Shown here: piece after piece, positions 27,511 through 35,301 of the stretch | Layout: every line of letters begins with the position of its first letter | Numbering within the stretch: position 1 is the stretch's first letter | NCBI RefSeq assembly: GCF_000013645.1 | Contig: NC_007953.1 | Coordinates: 868,001-932,000, forward strand | Direction: 5' to 3' | Length of the DNA stretch: 64,000 nt | DNA from: Paraburkholderia xenovorans LB400 | Lineage (GTDB): Bacteria > Pseudomonadota > Gammaproteobacteria > Burkholderiales > Burkholderiaceae | Made by a program: the position numbers and the translations under genes | Notes under the pieces: generated by a model | The model's input: only the letters and a program-made list of their open reading frames with translations | The model's database searches: none | What the model was told of the DNA's origin: nothing

Positions 27511-27633
27511 ATGCTACACGTCGCCACTCTTCATTGCCTCGTCCCGCCCGGGAAAGTCCGGCTGATATGCGCATACGAATCCTGTTCGATCTCACCGGCC
27601 GCGCAACATGGAGGAAGTGAACACAATGAATGA
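27511..27633 (+). CDS. Possible 40-residue leader peptide overlapping the CoA-ligase start
   Basis: An ATG at 27511 follows a good Shine-Dalgarno (AGGAGA, 27501-27506) at normal spacing and opens a 40-codon frame. Its TGA (27631-27633) lies just past the ligase ATG at 27626, so the two overlap by 8 bases, suggesting translational coupling. The peptide (MLHVATLHCLVPPGKVRL and on) has no recognised relatives. It may be a coupling or attenuation leader, or chance. Confidence 0.35.
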   Translation: MLHVATLHCLVPPGKVRLICAYESCSISPAAQHGGSEHNE

Positions 27634-29257
27634 TCTGAACGAATTCACCTATCCGCACTTCCTCGCGCGGCAGAGGCGCGAGCGACCCGAGGGTCTGGCG
27701 GTGAGCACCCCCGGGCACCAGGCCACGTGGCGGCAACTCGCCATCGACGTCGAGCGGCACGGCGCGGCGTTGCAGTCGCTTGGCATTATTGCGGGCGCGA
27801 AGGTCGGCATTCTCATGCCGAACGGTTATGAGTGGGTTGTATGGGCTTATGCCGCCGCAAGCATTGGCGCGGTCGTCGTCCCGCTCAATACGCGCTTTCT
27901 CGCCGCTGAGCTCGCCTACCAGCTTGCCACGGCGGATATCGAGATTCTGGTGCTTTCGCCGATCATCGGCGACACGGATTTCCTGGCCATCGTTGCAGCG
28001 ATGGTTCCTGCGTTGAGCGAAGCACAACCAGGCGCCTGGCGAAGCGAGACGCTGCCTCGCCTGCGCCATATCGTGACGACAGGCACGAGCACAACTTTCG
28101 TGGGCGAACTGAGTGCGGGGAGCCTGACGGCCTCGCCCATCGACCCTGCGGCAATCATCCGGGTGCACGAAGCGGCAGCGAAGGTGAAGCCTGACGATCC
28201 CGTGCTGATCCAGTTCACATCGGGCTCCACTGCGCTGCCGAAAGGCGCGATGCTCAGCCATCAAAGCACGTTGCGTAACGCGCACGACGTTGCGGCTCGC
28301 CTTCACATCACGCACGCCGATCGCATCTTCGTGCCGGGGCCGTTCTTTCACGTTGGCGGACTGACGCTCGGTATGCTGCTGGGTTTGTCGACCGGTGCGC
28401 CGATCCATACACTCGCGCGCTTCGATCCGGCCGCCGTCCTGGCGACCATCGCGCGCGAGCAAATCACCGTCTATAGCGGCGTCGATTCGCTATTCATCAC
28501 GCTTTACAAGTATCCCGGGTTCCGTCGCGAGGCGATCGCGTCGGTAACCAAAGGCTGGATCGCCAGCAGCCCCGACATTGTGCGCATGGTGCAGACGGAG
28601 ATGGGACTGACCGGCATCAGCAACGTATTCGGCATCAGCGAGGCGTCGCCGAACGTGACGATCGGCGACCTCGACGAGCCGCCCGCATTGCGGGCAGCGA
28701 CTTGCGGCCGGCCTCATCCCGGGTGCGAGGTGAAGATCGTCGACCCGGCGACAGGTGAAACCGTACCCGCGGGCGAATCCGGCGAAATTCTCTACCGTGG
28801 CTACTCGCTGATGTTGGGTTACTACAACAACCCCGCGGCGACCGCAAAAGCGATCGATGTCGACGGCTGGCTGCACACAGGCGACCGGGGCATCCTGCGT
28901 GCGAGCGGTCACCTCGAATATCACGGTCGCATCAAGGACATGCTGCGTGTCGGCGGAGAGAACCTGGCGCCGGCCGAGGTCGAAGAAGCGCTGTGCCGCC
29001 ATCCAAAGGTGCGCCAGGCGGCTGTCATCGGTTTGCCCGACGAGCGCCTCGTGGAAGTGCCCGCCGCCGTCGTCGAACTGAAGGAAGGCGAAACCTGTTC
29101 CGCGGAAGAGATCACCGCGTGGTGCGCGGCGCGGCTTGCCGCGTTCAAGGTACCGCGTGTGATCGCGTTCGTCGAACAGATGCCGATGACGGGCAGCGGC
29201 AAGATACAGAAGACCCGAATGAAACAAGAAGTATTCGGCATCTCAACCTCTCAATAG
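27626..29257 (+). CDS. Acyl-CoA ligase (AMP-forming)
   Basis: Class I adenylate-forming ligase of 543 residues. It has the P-loop QFTSGSTALPKGAMLSHQS, the FGISEASPN segment, GWLHTGDRGILRASGHLEYHGRIKDML and the C-terminal GSGKIQKTRMKQE lysine motif. The start at 27626 is preferred since GGAGG at 27610-27614 precedes it at a workable distance; an ATG at 27608 overlaps that Shine-Dalgarno. As first main gene of an operon that shares its control sites with the importer, it is the natural entry enzyme that makes the CoA thioester of the imported acid. Confidence 0.92.
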   Translation: MNDLNEFTYPHFLARQRRERPEGLAVSTPGHQATWRQLAIDVERHGAALQSLGIIAGAKVGILMPNGYEWVVWAYAAASIGAVVVPLNTRFLAAELAYQLATADIEILVLSPIIGDTDFLAIVAAMVPALSEAQPGAWRSETLPRLRHIVTTGTSTTFVGELSAGSLTASPIDPAAIIRVHEAAAKVKPDDPVLIQFTSGSTALPKGAMLSHQSTLRNAHDVAARLHITHADRIFVPGPFFHVGGLTLGMLLGLSTGAPIHTLARFDPAAVLATIAREQITVYSGVDSLFITLYKYPGFRREAIASVTKGWIASSPDIVRMVQTEMGLTGISNVFGISEASPNVTIGDLDEPPALRAATCGRPHPGCEVKIVDPATGETVPAGESGEILYRGYSLMLGYYNNPAATAKAIDVDGWLHTGDRGILRASGHLEYHGRIKDMLRVGGENLAPAEVEEALCRHPKVRQAAVIGLPDERLVEVPAAVVELKEGETCSAEEITAWCAARLAAFKVPRVIAFVEQMPMTGSGKIQKTRMKQEVFGISTSQ

Positions 29258-29268
29258 GTGTGAGCGCA

Positions 29269-30081
29269 ATGGCACTTCCTGATTCCGGTGTTGAGCGCAG
29301 CGCCGACGGCGCGCTGCTGATCGAAGTCATCGACAACGTCTTGCGTCTGACGCTCAATCGACCCTCGCATCGCAACGCGATCTCAGCCGCCATGTTTCGC
29401 GCGATCGTCGATGCAGTTGCCGCGTCCGCGAACGATCCGCGGGTTCGCGTCATCGAGATCCGTTCGGCATTGACGGCCATGTTCTGCGCGGGTGCCGACG
29501 TGGCGTCGCTGTCCGATCCCGCGCCCGATGCACTCACCGTCGGCTTTCGGCATCTGGAAGACTGCGTCGCCGCATTACGGGACTCGCCCAGGCCGGTCGT
29601 GACCGTGGTGACCGGCGACTGCCTCGGGGCGGGCTGCTCGATCGCGGCGGCATCCGACGTTGTCATTGCAAGCGAGGATGCGCGCTTCTGCCTGCCCGAG
29701 ATTCGCCTGGATCTGGCGCCCGTGCTCGCGGTCGCGGCTCTCCATCGCGTCGTTCAACCGCGCCGGCTGGCCTTGTGGGCGGCCACGGGCCGTCTGTTTT
29801 CCGCGCGGGAGGCATTCGAAGGCGGTCTGGTCAGTGAAGTCCACCCGCTCGCGGCAGCGGAAGCCGCGGCTGTCACCGCCGTTGCCGAACTCTCACGGCC
29901 CAGCAGTTTCACGCTCGACCGTCTGAAACGCACACTGGCACTGCTCGCGAACTCGCATGCGCCCGATGAGGCGCAACTTTTCGAACTGATGCTTTCGAGC
30001 GCGACCCATCCCGCCACCCAGGCCGCGGTTGCGGCGTTCCTCGCCCGCAGACAGAACAAACCGGACAATAGGGCCGCCTAG
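29269..30081 (+). CDS. Enoyl-CoA hydratase/isomerase (crotonase family)
   Basis: 270-residue crotonase-fold protein. The first oxyanion-hole segment is TAMFCAGADVASLSD, the second VTGDCLGAGCSIAAASDVV, and the substrate-side helix LPEIRLDLAPVLAVAAL. The first catalytic Glu position (after GAGC) is Ser, while the second (LPEI) is kept. That single-Glu pattern is more usual in isomerases than in hydratases. It begins 11 bp after the ligase stop, so it is co-transcribed. Its exact reaction in the pathway is not known. Confidence 0.87.
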   Translation: MALPDSGVERSADGALLIEVIDNVLRLTLNRPSHRNAISAAMFRAIVDAVAASANDPRVRVIEIRSALTAMFCAGADVASLSDPAPDALTVGFRHLEDCVAALRDSPRPVVTVVTGDCLGAGCSIAAASDVVIASEDARFCLPEIRLDLAPVLAVAALHRVVQPRRLALWAATGRLFSAREAFEGGLVSEVHPLAAAEAAAVTAVAELSRPSSFTLDRLKRTLALLANSHAPDEAQLFELMLSSATHPATQAAVAAFLARRQNKPDNRAA

Positions 30082-30199
30082 CCAGAAGCCTTTTCGAAGG
30101 ACACGCTGAACGCCGTCGGGCAACGCGCCTTCGTATTTTTCCAACCCTCCCGACCGGCAGAGTTGATGTGCCGCGCCCTGCGGCGCACCTGGAGAAAAC

Positions 30200-31270
30200 A
30201 TGAACAAGATCCTTATCGTCGGCGCACTGGGCGCGGTTGGACAATGCGCGCTCGAGCACTTCGAATCATTGCCCGAGTGGCAGGTCGTCGGCGCGTCGCG
30301 CCGCAAACCCGTCTTCCCGACGAAGGCCGAATGGGTGTCGGTCGACCTGCGTGATCGTGCCGATTGCGAGGCTAAACTCGGCCAGTTGCGCGACGTCACG
30401 CACATTGCGTACACGGCCGTCTATGAGAAGGCGGATGTCACGCGCGGTTGGTCCGAGATGGACCATGTGCAGATCAATCTCGACATGTTGAAGAATTGCA
30501 TAGAGGTCGTTGAAAAGGCATCGACCAATCTACGTCACATCACGATGCTGCAGGGGACTAAAGCCTATGGTGGACATCTCGGCCCATTCAGGCAGCCCGC
30601 GCGAGAGAGCGATCCGCGCTACATGGGTCCGAACTTCTATTACCCGCAAATGGACTGGCTGGCCGAACAGCAAAAGGGTAAGGACTGGTCGTGGACGATT
30701 CTGCGGCCGCAGATCGTGTGCGGCATCGCACTGGGCAGTCCCTTGAATATCGTCTCCGCGATCGGCGTGTATGCGGCCATCTCTCGCGAGTACGGCATAC
30801 CGTTGCGTTTTCCGGGCGGAGCGTCGCGCATTGGCGAAGCCACCGACGCGCGCCTCATTGCGAAAGCGATGGCATGGGCCGGCACGCATTCCGCCGCCGC
30901 GAATCAGACGTTCAATATCACCAACGGCGATGTGTATGTGTGGGAAAACATCTGGCCACGAATCGCAAAGCTGTTCGACATGGAGACCGCGCCGGCGCAT
31001 CCCTTCTCGCTCGCGCGAGTCATGCCGCAAAACGAGCCGATCTGGGACAAGATTGTTCAGAAGTACGATCTGGCGCCGAACACTTACGCGGAGATCGTGC
31101 CGTCGTGGCAATTCGCCGACTTTCTGCTGGGCTATGGCCAGCGGCCGAATCCGCATCACATGAGCACCATCAAGATCAGGCAAGCCGGTTTCAACGATTG
31201 CATCGACAGTGAAGAAATGTTCGTCGAGCTAATCTCCGATTTACAGCGCCGCCGTGTGTTGCCCGCTTGA
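30200..31270 (+). CDS. PRISE-type SDR (progesterone 5-beta-reductase/iridoid-synthase-like)
   Basis: Atypical SDR of 356 residues. The Rossmann motif is VGALGAVGQCALEHF and the pattern THIAYTAVYE follows. The catalytic Lys lies in MLQGTKAYGGHLGPF and the Tyr in NFYYPQMDWL. These are hallmarks of the PRISE family, NADPH-dependent reductases of enones and 1,4-enals. It lies 118 bp after the crotonase and appears to be the last gene of the ligase operon. An enone-reducing step hints at a cyclic or terpenoid-like substrate; this is inference. Confidence 0.85.
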   Translation: MNKILIVGALGAVGQCALEHFESLPEWQVVGASRRKPVFPTKAEWVSVDLRDRADCEAKLGQLRDVTHIAYTAVYEKADVTRGWSEMDHVQINLDMLKNCIEVVEKASTNLRHITMLQGTKAYGGHLGPFRQPARESDPRYMGPNFYYPQMDWLAEQQKGKDWSWTILRPQIVCGIALGSPLNIVSAIGVYAAISREYGIPLRFPGGASRIGEATDARLIAKAMAWAGTHSAAANQTFNITNGDVYVWENIWPRIAKLFDMETAPAHPFSLARVMPQNEPIWDKIVQKYDLAPNTYAEIVPSWQFADFLLGYGQRPNPHHMSTIKIRQAGFNDCIDSEEMFVELISDLQRRRVLPA

Positions 31271-31689
31271 GGAAACCTGGTACCGGCGATGCGCGTCCGT
31301 GGTCACCGCTCCACAGCCGACTCAACCGTTGGGGCCCCGTCACGGACTCGAATTGCTTCGTATGGCGGGCAGTTCGGTTCCCATTGTGCTGATATGGAAG
31401 GTGGCCCGCATCTGCCACCGCTTCGGCACGGGAGCGGTCCGATACTCGCTCCGATTCGGGGAGACTCGAACCCGCCCTCACCGATGAATCTGGACGGTCG
31501 TTCAGGCTCGCGATGGGCCTGCTTTTCAACGTTCGCAGTTGAGCCCGAAGAGGAATCCGGCCGTGATTTGATGGTCGCTGTGCGGGTCGCCGAAAAACAA
31601 ATCCCGCAGAGCCTTAACGCTGCAAGGGGCCGCCGCTATCACTGGGAGAGGCGGGAACCGATAGCACGAACCGGCTGAACGGTTGCGCC
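31271..31689. other. Intergenic DNA upstream of the IS5-type remnant
   Basis: No gene recognised. The stretch contains no ribosome-binding site followed by a credible frame. It may include the decayed right part of the neighbouring insertion sequence. Confidence 0.4.
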
Positions 31690-32335
31690 GTATTCCTGGC
31701 CAGCCCCGGTAGCGCCCCTTGCGATGCCGGAACAGGTTTTTGACGACATGAAACGGGCGCTCCGCCCGCGCGCGAATCTGTGCCGTGGTCCGCTCGGCGC
31801 GATCACCAGATTTCAGCACACCGTCAGGCATCGCCCTGATCTTGCCGCGCCGGCGCGGCCACGTGCCACTTCACCGTCTTGCGCTTCATCCGCTCGCGCT
31901 TGTCCACGCCGGTGTAGCCTGCGTCGCCAAACGCTTCCTGCGCATGGCCGTGCAGCAGCGTGTGAGCCTGCGATACAGCCGGCTCGTCGGCCGCCGTGGT
32001 GACCACGCTCTGCACCGGACCCGAGTCGGCGTCCACGCCGATGTGAGCCTTGACGCCGAATGCCACTCGTTGCCTTTCTTCGCCTGGTGCATCTCCGGGT
32101 CCCGGCTCTTCCCCGCATTCTTTCGACGGCGGAGCCTCGAAGATCGTCGCATCCACCAGCGTGCCTTCCTTCCTCATCAGTCGCGCTCGCACAGCTCGAT
32201 GCCGATCCCGTCGAACAGCTTTCGCGTCAGTTCGGGCTCGACCAGCAGGCGCCGCGATTGTCGCCTTCGGGTCGGGCGCGATTTGTGCTCGCGGCGATGG
32301 CGCGAGGAAGCTTTTGACCGAGGCACTCGTGAACG
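31690..32335 (-). pseudogene. IS5-family transposase remnant, several frameshifts
   Basis: Reading leftward, frames in succession give MRKEGTLVDATIFEAPPS, then a DPEMHQAKKGNEWH segment one frame over, then KAHIGVDADSGPVQSVVT, AHTLLHGHAQEAFGDAGYTGVDKRE, and finally, in another frame, RARAERPFHVVKNLFRHRKGRYRG. This order is that of the DDE domain of IS5-group transposases (DAT, then HIGVDADSG, then DAGYxGVDKRE, then HPFxVIK). At least two frameshifts and poor ends show it is dead. Intact terminal inverted repeats were not found. Confidence 0.85.
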
Positions 32336-32388
32336 ATTGGCATTGGCAGGCGGTCCGGCCCGCGGAAAGCAATGCTGTTCATATCAGA

Positions 32389-32661
32389 ATGAGAACACCA
32401 ATGGCACACCAACGAAAACCAAAACGTCAAAACCCCCATTCTTACCGATCTATCTACATGCTCGATCTTGCGCGAGGAAGTTCGCATATCGCCAGTGCGC
32501 TTTCCGCTGTTTCGCAGCACGCTGCCATTGACGAAGTGATAAGCGAATTTCGTCAGCGACACACCGACGGCGATCTGTACGGTTTCTTACAGCTACTGGC
32601 GGAAAATCTTGAAAAGCGCGGAAAGGCAGTGCCTGCTGCCACTGTCCGCGACATGGCGTAA
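32389..32661 (+). CDS. Hypothetical small protein
   Basis: A 90-residue frame (MRTPMAHQRKPKRQNPHSYR, then a helix-rich C-terminal half with ISEFRQRHTDGDLYGFLQLLAENLEKRG). The basic N-terminus and amphipathic C-terminus look protein-like, but I recognise no family. A second possible start is the ATG at 32401. There is no strong Shine-Dalgarno, and it lies directly beside a decayed insertion sequence, so it could be a remnant. Confidence 0.35.
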   Translation: MRTPMAHQRKPKRQNPHSYRSIYMLDLARGSSHIASALSAVSQHAAIDEVISEFRQRHTDGDLYGFLQLLAENLEKRGKAVPAATVRDMA

Positions 32662-33101
32662 ATCGCTCGACCCGGCGGGCCGGGCGTGGCCGGTACGGGA
32701 GCGCGTCGATCGGATACCGCTCGCGCGCGCCTTCCCACGCGCCCGCGCCGGTACAATTTTCGTCGCCAGCAAGCCTCCACGCGGATACCCCCGAGCGGTG
32801 CTGGACCGCGTTGTCTAGTGGATTGACGATCAATGGGCGCAGCCAGGCGCCCTCCCGTTAGGAGGCCACCGCGGTGGGCGGAAAACTCAGCCAGCGTTTC
32901 CAGTTGCTGGCGACCGGATGAAGCGCGACTACCTGTTCGGCATCGAGCGCACATGCGTTCCGGCAGGCAGCAGGCCCTGAGCCAGATGAGCCTGCCGCCG
33001 CAAACGGCCTTGGCCAAGGCACGCCGACCGAAGATGCAGGGCCGCCGCGTAGCATTATCAGCAAGGCGCGCAACGACAGGCTCGTATTAGCCGACGCCCG
33101 A
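32662..33101. other. Intergenic region, no gene recognised
   Basis: 440 bp of high-GC DNA between the small hypothetical gene and the LysR gene. Both strands carry open frames, but none has a plausible start, family match or codon pattern. I see nothing else in it. Confidence 0.4.
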
Positions 33102-34004
33102 TCAGTCGCACATCTGTTCACGACCCTGTTTCAGCAGCCAGCCGCGAACCGCGGCTACCGGCCCCGGATGTCGAAGTCGCCGCGGGGTGACGACGTAAAA
33201 ACCGGAGCCCGTTCGAAGCTCGACGTCGAATATGCGGCTCAATCCACCCATTGCGATGGCCCGCCCGACGAACGCAAACGGAGCCAGGGCGATACCTTGT
33301 CCCGCCATCGCGGCGTCAATGGCGAGAGAAGTCTGGTTGAAGCGGATGTTCTTTTCGCCAATTGCCGCCGACTGCTTCAGCACTTCCTGCAGAAATGGCG
33401 GCCACTGATTGTGGGCATCGTGCAAAAGCGGGTACCGTGCGAAAAACCTGGCGGCACCTGACGATCTGAGCTCATTGGCGAGTCGCGGGCTGCCGACAGC
33501 GACGAGCACACTTTCGAACAGGCATTCGGCGTTCAGGCCCACGCCGAACGGCGGTTGTCCGTAGCGCACCGCCAGATCGATAGCGTCGGTCTGAAAGTGC
33601 GATAGCCGATCGGTCGCGATGATGCGCAGGTCAATCTCAGGGTGTGCGGCAGTAAAGTCCTGAAGCCTGGGAATCAGCCATTTTGCGGCAAATGTAGGCG
33701 TGACACTGATCGTAAGTTGCAACGGCTGCGGGCGCAAAGCCTGCGTCGCTTCGACCAGCAAGTCGAACGCGCGCCGCACACTTGCCGCATAGCTGCGTCC
33801 ATTCTCTGTCAGCACCAGCGCACGGGGACGGCGCTCGAACAGCACCAGACCTATCGACGATTCGAGCCCTCGCACATGCTGGGCCACGGCACCTTGCGTG
33901 ACACCCAGTTCGCCAGCCGCCAACCGAAAATTCAGATGCCGGCTGGCCGCCTCGAAGGCTCGTAGCGCGTTCAGTGAAGGAAGCGGATCTAGCGGATCGT
34001 TCAT
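33102..34004 (-). CDS. LysR-family regulator (GcvA-like)
   Basis: 300-residue regulator. Its N-terminal helix-turn-helix reads LNALRAFEAASRHLNFRLAAGELGVTQGAVAQHVRGLE, and a GcvA-type effector domain follows (SVTPTFAAKWLIPRL, DLAVRYGQPPF, GQGIALAPFAFV). It is divergent from the SDR gene at 34137, with an inverted repeat in the 132-bp gap, the classic layout for a LysR protein controlling its neighbour. Confidence 0.92.
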   Translation of the reverse strand: MNDPLDPLPSLNALRAFEAASRHLNFRLAAGELGVTQGAVAQHVRGLESSIGLVLFERRPRALVLTENGRSYAASVRRAFDLLVEATQALRPQPLQLTISVTPTFAAKWLIPRLQDFTAAHPEIDLRIIATDRLSHFQTDAIDLAVRYGQPPFGVGLNAECLFESVLVAVGSPRLANELRSSGAARFFARYPLLHDAHNQWPPFLQEVLKQSAAIGEKNIRFNQTSLAIDAAMAGQGIALAPFAFVGRAIAMGGLSRIFDVELRTGSGFYVVTPRRLRHPGPVAAVRGWLLKQGREQMCD

Positions 34005-34017
34005 CGGATAGTTTTTC

Positions 34018-34035
34018 TACTGCATCAGGCCAGTA
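34018..34035. promoter_or_regulatory. Candidate LysR binding site between divergent genes
   Basis: TACTG-N8-CAGTA, flanked outward by T-rich and A-rich runs (TTTTT at 34012-34016, AAAA at 34036-34039), forms an inverted repeat 14 bp upstream of the LysR start. It also lies within reach of the SDR promoter. Position and dyad form suit a LysR recognition site. Confidence 0.45.
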
Positions 34036-34136
34036 AAAATGAGCCCTCTCCAGTGCGTCATGATGTTAGTCTGGGCATTCTACTCCCGCGATTGACCGGA
34101 GTGATTGCGACGAACTGATGAGGCACGGTACCAGAT

Positions 34137-34838
34137 ATGACAGTAGAAAAAGTAGCAGTGTTCACGGCAGCCGGCAGCGGAATGGGCGCTGCGGCAGCCC
34201 GCCGATTCGCGGCTGATGGCTTCAAGGTCGGCATCCTTTCATCTTCAGGTAAAGGCGAGGCGCTGGCTGCGGAACTGGGAGGTCTGGGAGTGACGGGATC
34301 GAACCGGTCGAACGACGACCTCGCCCGGCTCGTCGAATTGGTCATTTCGCGCTGGGGGCGCATCGACGTGCTAGTCAACAGCGCGGGGCACGGTCCGCGC
34401 GCCCCGGTTCTGGCACTGACCGACGAGGACTGGCATACAGGCATGGAAACGTACCTGCTCAATGTTATCCGTCCGACACGGCTGGTCACGCCGGTTATGC
34501 AAAAGCATGGAGGGGTGATCGTCAACATCTCCACGGCCTGGGCCTTCGAGCCGAGTGAGCTGTTCCCGACTTCGGCGGTTTTTCGCGCGGGCCTCGCGGC
34601 GTTCACGAAGATCTTTTCCGAGAGTCATGCGAAGGACAATATTCGCATGAACAATGTGCTACCTGGCTGGATCGACAGCCTCCCAGCCACCGATGAGCGC
34701 CGGCAAAGCGTGCCGCTGCAGCGTTACGGAACCAGCGAGGAAGTCGCCGCGACCATCGCTTTTCTCGCCTCTGAAGGCGCGGCCTACATCACTGGGCAAA
34801 ATATTCGTGTCGATGGCGGTGTGACCCGTTCTCTATGA
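34137..34838 (+). CDS. Atypical SDR-family oxidoreductase
   Basis: 233 residues with an SDR Rossmann fold: cofactor loop TAAGSGMGAAAAR, VNSAGHG (NAG-like) and the C-terminal FLASEGAAYITGQNIRVDGG. At the catalytic site it reads SELFPTSAVFRAGLAAFTK, so the normal YxxxK pair is absent; Phe and Arg occupy that region. Some SDR subgroups with this FPxS..RAxL pattern are known as divergent members, and they may use other residues or bind without turnover. It is probably controlled by the divergent LysR protein. Confidence 0.85.
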   Translation: MTVEKVAVFTAAGSGMGAAAARRFAADGFKVGILSSSGKGEALAAELGGLGVTGSNRSNDDLARLVELVISRWGRIDVLVNSAGHGPRAPVLALTDEDWHTGMETYLLNVIRPTRLVTPVMQKHGGVIVNISTAWAFEPSELFPTSAVFRAGLAAFTKIFSESHAKDNIRMNNVLPGWIDSLPATDERRQSVPLQRYGTSEEVAATIAFLASEGAAYITGQNIRVDGGVTRSL

Positions 34839-35301
34839 TGGCGATAAAAAGTCCGGCCTGTTCGGATCCGGCAGCATTGCATGATGGCTAACGCGGATCA
34901 CTCCAGTTTCGGTCTGCCACCGGGTAATTCCCGGGAGTGCTTGCAAATAGGTGGGCACGTTGTCCACACACGATAGTTAGCCTGCCGAAGATCCGGTTTG
35001 GGCGAAGACAGAGAAATGGTTCGTTATGTGATGGTTGTCACGTGAAAGAGCAAAGTAAATCGCTATGCTTCTGGCGACATAAGATGGAGAAACAGACCTC
35101 AATAGTCAAGCGAGCCTTGAGGATATTCGGCAAAAAGGTCGGGAACCTTGCGCACCGGAAAATCAGTGATAACACAATGGGTAAAAGATGCCGGAATGCC
35201 CCTGATATGTGCCAGCGACTTCCATTAATTGAAATCGCAAAACACGCCGGCTATATCTGGTTGGCACTCTTTTTTGAAGCCGGTTGACAAGGAACATTTT
35301 C
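34839..35301. other. Intergenic region upstream of the DUF4214 repeat protein
   Basis: About 460 bp. A 116-codon frame (34937-35287) shows no family resemblance and an unusual Lys/Cys/His-rich composition, so I do not call it. The promoter of the large repeat protein should lie here; I could not define hexamers with confidence. Confidence 0.4.

Noticed and set aside
34937..35287. 116-codon frame upstream of the DUF4214 gene
   Set aside because: Composition (Lys, Cys, His rich) and lack of a ribosome site or relatives argue against a gene; it occupies the likely promoter region.
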